From Chitinimonas arctica (GTDB lineage Bacteria > Pseudomonadota > Gammaproteobacteria > Burkholderiales > Chitinimonadaceae), in contig NZ_CP041730.1 in the NCBI RefSeq assembly GCF_007431345.1, positions 4,278,001 to 4,342,000 on the forward strand: a DNA stretch of 64,000 nt. Direction: 5' to 3'. The notes under the pieces are model-generated. The model saw only the letters and a list, made by a program, of their open reading frames with translations, did not search any database and had not been told where the DNA came from. The position numbers were made by a program, and so were the translations under genes. This document shows positions 8,226 through 17,105 of the stretch, in pieces; position 1 is the first letter of the stretch; the number at the start of each line of letters is the position of its first letter.

Positions 8226-9410
8226 ATGATCGATGAGCACGACTACCACCTGGATACCCTGGCCGTACGGGCCGGTCAGGAACGCAGCCAGTATGGCGAA
8301 CACGCCGAAGCGCTTTATCTCACCTCCAGCTTTGTCGCGGACAATGCGGCCCAGGCGGCCGCCCGCTTTGTCGGCGAAGAGCCCGGCTATATCTATTCCC
8401 GTTTCACCAACCCCACGGTCAGCCTGTTCCAGACCCGCCTGGCCGCCCTGGAAGGCGCCGAAGCGGCCGTGGCCACCGCCAGCGGCATGTCGGCCATCCT
8501 GGCGCTGTGCATGGGGCATTTGAAGGCGGGTGACCATATCGTCGCCTCGGCCAGCCTGTTCGGCGCCAGCATCCAGCTGTTCAATACCTGGCTGGGCAAA
8601 TTCGGCGTCACGGTCAGCTATGTATCGGCGACCGACCCCGCCGCCTGGGACGCGGCGGTACAGGCCCAGACCCGCCTGTTCTTTCTGGAAACCCCTTCCA
8701 ACCCCTTGACCGAGGTGGCGGATATTGCCGCCATTGCCGCCATCGCCCACGCGCATGGCGCCCTGCTGGCGGTGGACAATTGCTTCTGCTCGCCCGCCCT
8801 GCAGCAACCGCTCAGCCTGGGCGCCGATCTGGTGATCCACTCGGCGACCAAGTATATCGATGGTCAAGGCCGGGTCCTGGGGGGCGCGGTGGTCGGCAGC
8901 CAGGCCTTGATCGAACCGATCTACCTGTTCCTGCGCACCGCCGGCCCCACCTTGTCGGCCTTTAACGCCTGGGTGCTGCTCAAAGGCCTGGAAACCCTGG
9001 GCCTGCGCATGAAGGCGCATTGCGCCAATGCACTGCTATTGGCGCAATGGCTGGAAACGCGGCCGGAAGTCGGCCGGGTCTATTATCCGGGCCTGCCGTC
9101 CCATCCGCAGCACGCCCTTGCCATGCGGCAGCAATCGGGCGGAGGCGGGATCGTCTCCTTCGAACTGGTCGGTGGCAAGGCCGCAGCCTGGCATCTGATC
9201 GACCAGGTGCAATTGATGAGCCGCACCGCCAACCTGGGGGACGTCAAGACCACCATCACCCATCCTTATACCACCACGCACGGGCGAGTCACGCCGGCGG
9301 CCAAGGCAGCGGCCGGCATTGGCGAGGGGCTGGTGCGGATATCGGTGGGATTGGAGCATATCGACGACCTGAAGCGCGATTTGCTGCGCGGGTTGCCGGA
9401 CGCGACTTAA
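8226..9410 (+). CDS. metZ: O-succinylhomoserine sulfhydrylase
   Basis: A 394-residue pyridoxal-phosphate enzyme of the Cys/Met metabolism family. The motif SATKYIDGQGRVLGG near residue 208 carries the PLP-binding lysine, and the Y-I-D-G-Q-G-R variant is characteristic of MetZ rather than cystathionine beta-lyase or gamma-synthase. The aromatic PLP contact segment YIYSRFTNPTV and the ETPSNPLTEV segment are also present. The enzyme makes homocysteine directly from O-succinylhomoserine and sulfide, bypassing cystathionine. The gene ends at a strong hairpin (9435-9469) shared with the convergent degV-like gene. Confidence 0.92.
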   Translation: MIDEHDYHLDTLAVRAGQERSQYGEHAEALYLTSSFVADNAAQAAARFVGEEPGYIYSRFTNPTVSLFQTRLAALEGAEAAVATASGMSAILALCMGHLKAGDHIVASASLFGASIQLFNTWLGKFGVTVSYVSATDPAAWDAAVQAQTRLFFLETPSNPLTEVADIAAIAAIAHAHGALLAVDNCFCSPALQQPLSLGADLVIHSATKYIDGQGRVLGGAVVGSQALIEPIYLFLRTAGPTLSAFNAWVLLKGLETLGLRMKAHCANALLLAQWLETRPEVGRVYYPGLPSHPQHALAMRQQSGGGGIVSFELVGGKAAAWHLIDQVQLMSRTANLGDVKTTITHPYTTTHGRVTPAAKAAAGIGEGLVRISVGLEHIDDLKRDLLRGLPDAT

Positions 9411-9434
9411 CGGCTATTTCCGTCAAATAGTGGT

Positions 9435-9469
9435 AAACGGCCCGCTGGCGTCCACCAGCGGGCCGTTTT
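9435..9469 (+). terminator. Bidirectional terminator between metZ and the DegV gene
   Basis: A near-perfect hairpin of 14 paired bases: AAACGGCCCGCTGG at 9435-9448 pairs with CCAGCGGGCCGTTTT at 9455-9469. It has A-residues on one side and T-residues on the other, so it can serve both convergent genes. Its last base coincides with the end of the DegV-family stop codon. Confidence 0.85.
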
Positions 9470-10416
9470 CAATCGAAAGTCGTTTCCCGTTCCGAAGCAA
9501 ACGCCACCGACAAACCGCCCACGCCGATATTGACGCAGGCGGTGCTGCTCATTTCCGACAGATGGACGGCGATGCCGCGTGGCCGGGCATCGGCCAGGAG
9601 CGCCTGATAGCCCGCCATTTTTTCCACTTCGGCGGTGTCGCCGCCGTAGCTGACGTTGACGAGGGGGGCCAGCAGCTGGCCGTCGCGGATCTGGCTGCGG
9701 GCGGCGTCGAACAGTTTATTGCAGCCGACTTCATAGCCGCGCACCTTGCCGATGGGGTGGGTGTCGCCGCGATAGGCGCGCAGGATGGGCTTGATATCGA
9801 GCGCCGAACCCAGCGCATAGGTCAGGAAACCCACACTCTTGTCGCCCCGCCGGCGGGCCTGGCTGCGCAGTTGGCCCAGATCGGCCGGCATCAGGAAAGC
9901 CTGGGTATGCTGGGTCAGCCTTTCGATCTGGCGGATGATATCCAGCGTGGAGGTGTCCAGCGCCACCAGCCTCGCTACCTCGCCTACCACCAGGCCCTGG
10001 CCGGTGGCTACCGTGGCGCTGTCGAACACGCGCAGGGAGAAGGGCGCCTTGATATCGGCCGCCTCGCGGATGGGGCGGTAGTCGCTCAGAATGCGCAGCG
10101 AAGCATGGCTGGCGTTCTCGAAGATCAGGCTGCGGGTCTTCATCACGGTAATACAGAAAACGTAGTCGAATTCCAACACCAGCCGGCTGAGGAACAGATC
10201 GCGGATCTCGTCCGGGCTGAAGGGCCGGGTGGAAAACTCGGCATCGGGGTTTTGCGCCACCGAGCGGTAGAAGGCCAGGGTCTCGGCCGGTTCCCGATTA
10301 TCGACGAACTCGCCCTGGGGGCCTTTGATGGACACCGGCAGGATGACGATCTTGTGTTTGTCGAGAAACTGGCGGGGCAGGTCGCAGGCCGAGTCTGTGG
10401 CGATACCGATACGCAT
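9469..10416 (-). CDS. DegV family fatty-acid-binding protein
   Basis: A 315-residue DegV (FakB-like) protein. The opening RIGIATDSACDLP is the family signature (D-S-x-x-D-L-P), followed by the V-D-N-R-E segment and FSTRPFSPDE, which corresponds to the conserved T-S-Q-P-S loop. DegV proteins hold a fatty acid in a deep pocket. In Gram-positive bacteria they present it to the kinase FakA, but I see no FakA gene here. GGAG about seven bases before the ATG at 10416 settles the start; an upstream in-frame start at 10443 lacks a ribosome site. The gene converges with metZ onto a shared terminator. Confidence 0.85.
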   Translation of the reverse strand: MRIGIATDSACDLPRQFLDKHKIVILPVSIKGPQGEFVDNREPAETLAFYRSVAQNPDAEFSTRPFSPDEIRDLFLSRLVLEFDYVFCITVMKTRSLIFENASHASLRILSDYRPIREAADIKAPFSLRVFDSATVATGQGLVVGEVARLVALDTSTLDIIRQIERLTQHTQAFLMPADLGQLRSQARRRGDKSVGFLTYALGSALDIKPILRAYRGDTHPIGKVRGYEVGCNKLFDAARSQIRDGQLLAPLVNVSYGGDTAEVEKMAGYQALLADARPRGIAVHLSEMSSTACVNIGVGGLSVAFASERETTFD

Positions 10417-10514
10417 TGCGTGTCTCCGTGGCGTTGAGGACAAACCGTCTGCGCGGTTTCAGCTACAGGCTAGCAGAACGAGCAAGCGCTAGGGAAGCCA
10501 CATGGGCGTACGTG

Positions 10515-12248
10515 TCAAGCTTGCAACTGTAGGCTGGCCAGACCTTGGTACAGGGGACTGTCGCGCAGCAGTTCCGCATGGCTGCCCAGTCCCACGATGC
10601 GGCCGCCGTCGATCACCGCGATGCGGTCGGCATGCTGCACGGTGGAGAGCCGGTGGGCGATGATCAAGGTCGTGCGGCCCTGCATCAGGGTCTCCAGCGC
10701 TTGCTGCACCATGCGTTCGCTGTGCGAGTCGAGTGCGCTGGTCGCTTCGTCCAGCAGCAGGATGGGACGGTCGGCCAGGATGGCGCGGGCAATGGCGATA
10801 CGCTGGCGTTGCCCGCCGGACAGCTTGACGCCGCGCTCGCCCAGGTCGGTGGCATAGCCTTCCGGCAGCTGCTCGATGAACTCGCTGGCAAAGGCCGCCC
10901 GGCAAGCCGCTTTCACCTGCGCTTCGCTGGCGTCCGGCCGGCCATAGCGGACATTGTCGAGAACGTTCATGGCGAACACCACCGCGTCCTGCGAGACCAG
11001 GGCGATACGGCCGCGCAGATCGGCGATGCGGGCTTCGCGCAGGTCGATGCCATCGATGGCGATGCTGCCTTGGCGAGGATCGTAGAAACGCAGCAGCAAC
11101 TGGAAGACCGTGCTCTTGCCGGCGCCGGACGGGCCGACCAGCGCCAGCTTCTCGCCCGGCGCCACGGTCAGGTCGAAGGCGCTCAGGGCCGCCTGCTGCG
11201 GGCGGCTGGGATAATGGAATTCGACCTGCCGGAAGCATACTTCGCCGCGTGGCGGTTCGGGCAGCGGGCGCGGCTCGGTGGGTTCGGCCACATCGGGCCG
11301 GGTGGCCAGCAATTCCAGTAAACGTTCCAGCGCGCCGGCTGCCCTTTGCACATCGCCTATCACCTCGGACAAGGTGGCGACCGCGCCGGCCACCATCGCG
11401 GCATAGAAGACAAAGGCCGACAGCTGCCCGGCGCTGATACGGCCGGCCAGCACATCGTGGCCGCCGACCCAGAGAATGGCTGCGACCGCACCGAAGACCA
11501 GCAGCATCACCGCCACGATCAGCAAGGCGCGCTGGCGGATGCGGCGTTTACCGGTAGCGAAGGTCGCCTCCACCCGTGCATCGAATGCCGCCTGGTCGGC
11601 GGCCTCGTGGCTATAGGCCTGCACGGTGCGGATTTCGTGCACGGTCTCGTCGATCTGCGCACCGATATCGGCCACCCTGTCCTGGCTGGCGCGCGACAGC
11701 TTGCGCACCCGCCGGCCGAACAACAGGATGGGGACCACCACCAGCGGTACGCAGACCAGCACCAGCAGGGTCAGCTTGAGGCTGGTCACCGCCAGCATGG
11801 CCAGGCCACCCACCAGAAGCAGCAGGTTGCGGATGGCCATCGATGCCGACGAGCCGATGACCGTCTCGATCTGGCTGGTGTCGTTGGTCAGGCGGGAAAT
11901 CACTTCACCGGTACGGCCGCTTTCGAAGAAGGAGGGCGGCAGGGTCAGCAGATGCTTGAATACCAGACTGCGCAGATCCGCGCTGACCCGCTCGCCCAGC
12001 CAGGACACCGTGTAGAAACGGGCGTAGGTGGCCACCGCCATCAGCCCGATCAGGCCAAACAGCGCCAGCAGGGCTTGATCGAGCAGGGCCGCATCGCTGG
12101 CGACAAAGCCCCGGTCGATGACCGCCCGCAGACCCTGGCCGACCAGCAACATACAGGCCGCCGCCACCAACAGGGCAATGGCCGCGACGATCATGCGCGA
12201 CCGGTAGGGCGCCAGCAGGCGGCGAAGCACCGGCCAGCCGGCGGTCAT
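10515..12248 (-). CDS. MsbA-like ABC exporter, fused permease and ATPase
   Basis: A 577-residue half-transporter. Residues 1-310 hold the six-helix exporter domain and residues 335-577 the nucleotide-binding domain. The latter has Walker A GPSGAGKST near residue 373, signature LSGGQRQR, Walker B ILLLDEATSALD and H-loop IIAHRLSTV. It belongs to the proteobacterial MsbA-related group and should work as a homodimer in the inner membrane, probably moving a lipid or amphiphile. Its ATG overlaps the stop of the upstream MFS-acyltransferase gene by four bases (ATGA), so the two are translationally coupled. The pairing with a phospholipid-handling enzyme supports a lipid substrate, by inference. Confidence 0.9.
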   Translation of the reverse strand: MTAGWPVLRRLLAPYRSRMIVAAIALLVAAACMLLVGQGLRAVIDRGFVASDAALLDQALLALFGLIGLMAVATYARFYTVSWLGERVSADLRSLVFKHLLTLPPSFFESGRTGEVISRLTNDTSQIETVIGSSASMAIRNLLLLVGGLAMLAVTSLKLTLLVLVCVPLVVVPILLFGRRVRKLSRASQDRVADIGAQIDETVHEIRTVQAYSHEAADQAAFDARVEATFATGKRRIRQRALLIVAVMLLVFGAVAAILWVGGHDVLAGRISAGQLSAFVFYAAMVAGAVATLSEVIGDVQRAAGALERLLELLATRPDVAEPTEPRPLPEPPRGEVCFRQVEFHYPSRPQQAALSAFDLTVAPGEKLALVGPSGAGKSTVFQLLLRFYDPRQGSIAIDGIDLREARIADLRGRIALVSQDAVVFAMNVLDNVRYGRPDASEAQVKAACRAAFASEFIEQLPEGYATDLGERGVKLSGGQRQRIAIARAILADRPILLLDEATSALDSHSERMVQQALETLMQGRTTLIIAHRLSTVQHADRIAVIDGGRIVGLGSHAELLRDSPLYQGLASLQLQA

Positions 12249-14131
12249 GGGGCGGGCTGGTCCAATAGCGCTTGCACGCGCTGCTGCAGGTCGGCGGCAG
12301 TGACTTGCCCGGCCGGCACCGGCTTGCCGGCGACCAGATCGACCTTCGACCAGGCACGGCGGGGAAACTTGAGCATGGCCGCGCCATCCTTGCGGCTGAA
12401 GAAGCTGCCCCACAGCCCGCGCAGCGCCATGGGCACCACCGGTACCGGCGAGCGGGCGATGATTTCCTCGATGCCGGCCTTGAACGGATTCATCTGGCCA
12501 TCCGCGGTCAGCCGGCCTTCCGGAAAGATGCAAACCAGCTCGCCATTGGCCAGGTACTCCTCGACCTTATAGAAGGCGCGTTCCTTCATGGCCGCGTCTT
12601 CCTTGGCGCTGGCAATGGGAATGGCGCCGGCGGTGCGGAAGATGAAGTTGAGCACGGGTACCTTGAAGATACGGTGATCCATGACGAAGCGCACGGGCCG
12701 GCGCACCGCCCCGCCGATCACCAAGGCATCCATGAAGCTGACGTGATTGCAGACCAGCACACAGGCGCCTTCGTCGGGGATGTGGTCCAGTTCGATATGT
12801 TTGACGCGGTACATGGTATGGGTCGCCAGCCACACCAGGAAACGCATCAGGAATTCCGGCTGCAGCAGGTAGACATAGGTTGCCACCGCGATATTCATGA
12901 TGGCCACGATCAACAGCAGCTGCGGAATGCTGGCGCCGGCCTTGAGTATCAGGATACTGGCTGCCGCCGCCACCACCATAAAGCAGGAGTTGAGGATATT
13001 GTTGGCGGCGATCACGCGCGAGCGATATTCCGGTTCGCTCTTGAGCTGGATCAAAGCGTACAGGGGCACGATAAAGAAGCCGCCGAACACGCCGATCAAG
13101 GTGATATCCGCCATCAAGCGCCAATGGACCGGGTCGCTGATAAAGGGGAGGAAACCGATGGCCGCACCGGCGGCGTGGCTGGGCGTGGCGAAGAACAGGT
13201 CGATACCGAACAGGCTCAGGCCGATGGAACCGAACGGCACCAGGCCGATCTCCACCTTGCGGCCGGACAGCCGCTCGCACAGCATCGAACCGCTGCCGAC
13301 GCCGACCGAGAACAAGGCGATCAGCAGGATATAGACATCCGCCGTGCCGCCCAGGACGTCCTTGGCATAGATGGGTAGCTGGGTCAGGTAAACGGCGCCG
13401 AAGAACCAGAACCACGATATCCCCATCAGGGAATGGAACACCGTGCGATTACCGCGGGCATGGGCAATGATGCGCCAGGTTTCGGTGAAGATATTCCAGT
13501 TGATGGTCAGCTTGCCGGCCGTTGGCGGCGCGGCCGGCATGGCGCGGCTGGCGAAGTAGCCCAGTACGGCGACCAGGATGCAAGCGACCGAAATCACCCA
13601 GGCGCCGCCTTCGACTTTTTCCATGATCAGCGTACCGCCGATCTGGCCAAGCAGGATGGCGACGAAGGTGCCCATTTCGATCAAGCCGTTGCCGCCCAGC
13701 AGCTCGCGCTCGTTCAGATACTGCGGCAGGATGGAATACTTGAGCGGGCCGAACAGGGCCGAATGCACGCCCATCAGGAATAGGCAGCACAGCAGCAGCA
13801 AGGCGTTGCCGCCCAGGAATCCCACCGCCGCGATCAGCATGATGGCGATTTCGAGGATCTTGATGCGGCGGGCCAGCACCGCCTTGTCCATCGCTTCGGC
13901 CAACTGGCCGGAGGTGGCGGAAAACAGGAAAAACGGCAGGATGAAAATACCGGCCGCCGCATTCACCAGGGTGTGCGAATCCATCCCCCCGACGCGCAAT
14001 CCCGAAAAGGTGATCAGCGCGATCATGGCGAACTTGAACAGATTGTCGTTGAAGGCCCCCAGGAACTGTGTGCCGAAAAGGGGAAGAAAGCGGCGGGTCT
14101 TAAGCAGGTCGAACTGGCTGGCGTGGCTCAT
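12245..14131 (-). CDS. MFS transporter fused to 1-acylglycerol-3-phosphate O-acyltransferase (LplT-PlsC type)
   Basis: A 628-residue fusion. Residues 1-410 form a 12-helix major-facilitator domain beginning FLPLFGTQFLGAFNDNLFKF, the opening typical of the lysophospholipid transporter LplT. Residues about 440-625 form a PlsC acyltransferase with NHVSFMD near residue 460 (the catalytic N-H-x-x-x-x-D box) and IFPEGRLT. Together they would bring lysophospholipid inward and re-acylate it, as LplT and Aas do in Escherichia coli. No AMP-ligase domain is attached, so the acyl donor must come from elsewhere. The start at 14131 leads directly into the first helix. The stop overlaps the start of the ABC exporter gene. 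Confidence 0.9.
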   Translation of the reverse strand: MSHASQFDLLKTRRFLPLFGTQFLGAFNDNLFKFAMIALITFSGLRVGGMDSHTLVNAAAGIFILPFFLFSATSGQLAEAMDKAVLARRIKILEIAIMLIAAVGFLGGNALLLLCCLFLMGVHSALFGPLKYSILPQYLNERELLGGNGLIEMGTFVAILLGQIGGTLIMEKVEGGAWVISVACILVAVLGYFASRAMPAAPPTAGKLTINWNIFTETWRIIAHARGNRTVFHSLMGISWFWFFGAVYLTQLPIYAKDVLGGTADVYILLIALFSVGVGSGSMLCERLSGRKVEIGLVPFGSIGLSLFGIDLFFATPSHAAGAAIGFLPFISDPVHWRLMADITLIGVFGGFFIVPLYALIQLKSEPEYRSRVIAANNILNSCFMVVAAAASILILKAGASIPQLLLIVAIMNIAVATYVYLLQPEFLMRFLVWLATHTMYRVKHIELDHIPDEGACVLVCNHVSFMDALVIGGAVRRPVRFVMDHRIFKVPVLNFIFRTAGAIPIASAKEDAAMKERAFYKVEEYLANGELVCIFPEGRLTADGQMNPFKAGIEEIIARSPVPVVPMALRGLWGSFFSRKDGAAMLKFPRRAWSKVDLVAGKPVPAGQVTAADLQQRVQALLDQPAP

Positions 14132-14277
14132 CGTCGGCGACTTATAGGGTAACGCGTTGCAGCGTAGCAGGCTGACCGGCGATTGCCTACATGACAAAGT
14201 GTCGCTATGTCGATCTCAGGGCGTGGTTGTAGGCGCTTCAGCGCCGTACAGCCACGGCCCTTGCGGCTATTGGCGGC

Positions 14278-14757
14278 TTAGGACCAATGACCGCGCGCAG
14301 TTTGGTAGTCGAAGCCCGTTGCGTGCCTACAAGTACGAGGCTGTGTGACGACGGTGAGTAAATTGAGCGCTACTGTGACAAAACCAAATACACATCCAAT
14401 CGCCGCATCAGCTGTTTTTTTGAACTCTTCCTGCTCCGCATCCAGCGAGGCCTGATCGGAAAGCGGCGAATTATTATTATCCGGCGTTTTATCTTCAGCT
14501 GGTAGATTGCGTTCAATCTCATTTGTTGTTGAAATGCTCACTGCTTTATTCGATACATTGCTCTTTGTATTATCAGAAACTCCAAAAAAATAATCCCACA
14601 ATGATCTGATGAATCTTTTAATAAAATTCCCTTCGCAAGATGACTCTACGGTAATTGGACCGCTCGGGGTTTCAAGTGTTGCAGTTTTGCCAACATCCTG
14701 CTGGGTGGCGAGGTTACTGGGCAACCCTGATTTAGGAATTATAGAATCGGTTTCCAT
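14278..14757 (-). CDS. AT-rich orphan protein, function unknown
   Basis: A 159-residue protein in a visibly AT-rich patch, with AAAAGG ahead of its ATG. The first 110 residues are rich in Ser, Thr, Asn, Pro and acidic residues and look disordered, except for FIKRFIRSLWDYFF near residue 46. Residues about 120-140 form a hydrophobic stretch (IGCVFGFVTVALNLLTVV). The last 20 residues run into GC-rich flanking DNA, so the C-terminus may be an accidental extension of a truncated gene. A similar K-R-F-x-x-x-W-x-x-F-F element occurs in the AT-rich gene at 33.4-35.0 kb. Secreted effector or membrane protein are possibilities only; I do not recognise the family. Confidence 0.5.
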   Translation of the reverse strand: METDSIIPKSGLPSNLATQQDVGKTATLETPSGPITVESSCEGNFIKRFIRSLWDYFFGVSDNTKSNVSNKAVSISTTNEIERNLPAEDKTPDNNNSPLSDQASLDAEQEEFKKTADAAIGCVFGFVTVALNLLTVVTQPRTCRHATGFDYQTARGHWS

Positions 14758-14860
14758 AACTTAACCTTTTAAAGAAATAAGTGTGTCTTTAAGGTAGACA
14801 ATAGGATCATGCTACGTTTCAACAAGCTGCTCTATCGTATTTTCACATCGCTTATATAAG

Positions 14861-16861
14861 TTAAACGGTAAACCGCTGCGCCGTTTCCGCCAATTGGCTG
14901 GACAAGGTATGCAACTCGCGTGCCGCGGCCGCGCCTTGGCTGGCCGAATTCGCATTCGATTCGCTCATGGCGGCGATAGCCTCGATATGCTGCGCCAGCT
15001 GCTGGCTGGCGCTGCGTTGCTCGCCCAGATCTTCGGCAATGGCCTGGATGGCCTGCACCATGCCATCGGTTGCCGTGTGGATATGGCCGATCGCATCGCT
15101 GGCCGCGTCGGCGTCGGTGCGGCCGGATTCCACTGCCCGTACCGTGGCCTGCATGCGCACCACCGCTTCATCGGCGGCCGTGCGGATGGTGCCGGCGAAG
15201 TTGGCGATTTCGCTGCTGGCATTGGCCGAACGGCCCGCCAGCTTGCGTACCTCGTCGGCCACCACGGCAAACCCCCGGCCGGCCTCGCCGGCGCGGGCGG
15301 CTTCGATAGCGGCATTGAGGGCCAGCAGATTGGTCTGGTCGGCGACGTCGCGGATCACGTTCACCACCGTCGAGATGGCGGACGATTGCTGGCCCAGTGT
15401 TTCGATGGTGCGCGCCGCCATCTCTACATCTTTCGCGATATCGCCCATATTGCCGATGGACTGCCGGATCACCTTGCCGCCATCGCTGGCGGCATTGCTG
15501 CTGTTGTCGCCTTGGCGGCGTGCATCGTCGGCGGTATTCGCGCCGTGCATGATCGAGGTGCTCAATTGCTCTATGGCGGCTGCGGCGGCAGCGACCGCAT
15601 CGCTTTGGGCGGTGCTGGCGTGGGCGACCTGTCCGACGTTGTCGGCCAATTGCCGGGCTGCCTTGGCGGACAGATCGGACAGGCGCAACATGTCCGTCAC
15701 CATTGCCCGCAGCTTGTCCCGCATCAGCACGATGGTAGCCAGCAGGCTGCTGTCGTCGCCGGCTTGCACATCGATTTGGGTATCGAGCCGGCCGTCGGCG
15801 ATGCGCTTGACGATGCCTTCGACATAGAACGGCTCGCCGCCCAATTGGCGGGTGATGGAGCGGTACAGGGCGACGAACAGCAGCAACACCGCCAGGATGG
15901 CGCCGGCGCTGGCGGCCACATAGGTATTCCGTTGCAGGGCAATGCGTTGGAGCCTGGCGGACAGCAAGCCATCCAGCTCCACCCGGGATGCCATGGTCAA
16001 TGCGATGGCTTGGGACAGGGCCGTCATGCCTTGCCGCGCGGCGGCGGCGGGCTCGGCATCGAGCTGGTTGCCCAGCAGCTTGTCCACGCCATCGGCCACC
16101 GCCTTCATGGCGGGCACCATGGGGTCCAGCTTGTCTTTCAGCTTGCCCGCCAGTTCCTTGTTGTAGGCAAAGCTCTTATCGAGATCGCCGCGCAGGCCCG
16201 CATGCGCATCGAAGACCAGGGGCCGCAGCTCGACCAGGCGGGTTCGGATAACGTCATCCAGCGCCTTGTCGCCCAGCGCCTGCAGCTGCAGGGCCGTCTG
16301 TTCGCCCAGGCGCGCGGCCAGGGAGGGCAGTTTGACGCACACCGCATCCATCAGATAGTAGGAATCGATATCCGGATCCAGGGTCAGATTGGAATTGTCG
16401 CAGGCGGTGATCAAGAGGCCGAGCGATTGCTCGATGGCGCCGTTATGGCGGACGATGCGCTCGGTGACGGGGGCCTTGTCGCTCGCGCGGGCCGCCTCCC
16501 AGACGGTTTTGAGCGTGGCGAAGCCCTTGGCGGTCCCCAATTCCGCACCCACGGTCTGCTCGATAGTCGCCGCCTTGGCCAGAGCGGCGTCCACCTTGCC
16601 GGAGACGGCGCCCATCCGGGCGGGGCCGTCCGGCTCGGCGGCCACATTGCGGGCTTCCAGCAAAGCGGCCAGGACGTGCACGGCACTATCCAGATACAGC
16701 ACGCCCAGCCTTTCCTTGGCCGAGAAGTCGACGTTGTCCTGATTGGTGCGATACAGGCCGTATCCCAGATAAATCAGGGCCAGGGTAGCCACGGCGCCGA
16801 TCAGGCCGAAGCGGACCGGGTAACTGAGCCGGCGCATGAGTGTGGCAATCCAGTTGATCAT
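14861..16861 (-). CDS. Methyl-accepting chemotaxis protein
   Basis: A 666-residue transmembrane chemoreceptor. One transmembrane helix near residues 12-35 and a second near 310-330 bracket a periplasmic, mostly helical sensor domain of about 275 residues. A HAMP-like linker (IVKRIADGRLDTQIDV) follows. The cytoplasmic signalling hairpin has its tip at ADQTNLLALNAAIEAARAGE near residue 515, the universal CheA/CheW contact site, followed by RGFAVVADEVRKLAGRS. GGGAGAAG just before the ATG at 16861 fixes the start; longer in-frame starts lack such a site and would precede the membrane anchor with unrelated residues. No other chemotaxis genes adjoin. The ligand is unknown. Confidence 0.92.
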   Translation of the reverse strand: MINWIATLMRRLSYPVRFGLIGAVATLALIYLGYGLYRTNQDNVDFSAKERLGVLYLDSAVHVLAALLEARNVAAEPDGPARMGAVSGKVDAALAKAATIEQTVGAELGTAKGFATLKTVWEAARASDKAPVTERIVRHNGAIEQSLGLLITACDNSNLTLDPDIDSYYLMDAVCVKLPSLAARLGEQTALQLQALGDKALDDVIRTRLVELRPLVFDAHAGLRGDLDKSFAYNKELAGKLKDKLDPMVPAMKAVADGVDKLLGNQLDAEPAAAARQGMTALSQAIALTMASRVELDGLLSARLQRIALQRNTYVAASAGAILAVLLLFVALYRSITRQLGGEPFYVEGIVKRIADGRLDTQIDVQAGDDSSLLATIVLMRDKLRAMVTDMLRLSDLSAKAARQLADNVGQVAHASTAQSDAVAAAAAAIEQLSTSIMHGANTADDARRQGDNSSNAASDGGKVIRQSIGNMGDIAKDVEMAARTIETLGQQSSAISTVVNVIRDVADQTNLLALNAAIEAARAGEAGRGFAVVADEVRKLAGRSANASSEIANFAGTIRTAADEAVVRMQATVRAVESGRTDADAASDAIGHIHTATDGMVQAIQAIAEDLGEQRSASQQLAQHIEAIAAMSESNANSASQGAAAARELHTLSSQLAETAQRFTV

Positions 16862-17105
16862 GTTCTTCTCCCGCGAAGGCATGTCAATAGCATATATGTG
16901 AATATGAATGATTTGTACCAATACTATGTCAAAGCGAGAAGATATATATATTCTTTCGTGCTGCGAATAGTTGGACTCATTGGTCAAAGGAGACGAGCGT
17001 GCTCGCTGCCGGACTACCCTGCTAGCGTGTAAAATCCCCGCCTATCGATTTCGCCATTGTCCATCCGGCAATCCCATCGGCTCACGAGGCCACCCGAGGA
17101 GACTC

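Noticed and set aside
12246..12533. A longer ABC exporter with a 95-residue N-terminal extension
   Set aside because: The extension is out-of-frame translation of the acyltransferase end. ATG 12248, overlapping the upstream stop, leads straight into the transporter domain.
14227..14331. Inverted TTGTAGGC/GCCTACAA about 100 bases apart, with an inner GGCGCT/AGCGCC hairpin, as a REP- or MITE-like element
   Set aside because: Only one copy is visible and the arms are eight bases long. It needs a genome-wide search for further copies before it can be called.
14894..17032. A 712-codon open frame antisense to the chemoreceptor gene
   Set aside because: It is a shadow of a GC-rich gene. The sense strand has clear domain signatures, while the antisense product is His/Gly/Gln-rich with no motif and no ribosome site.
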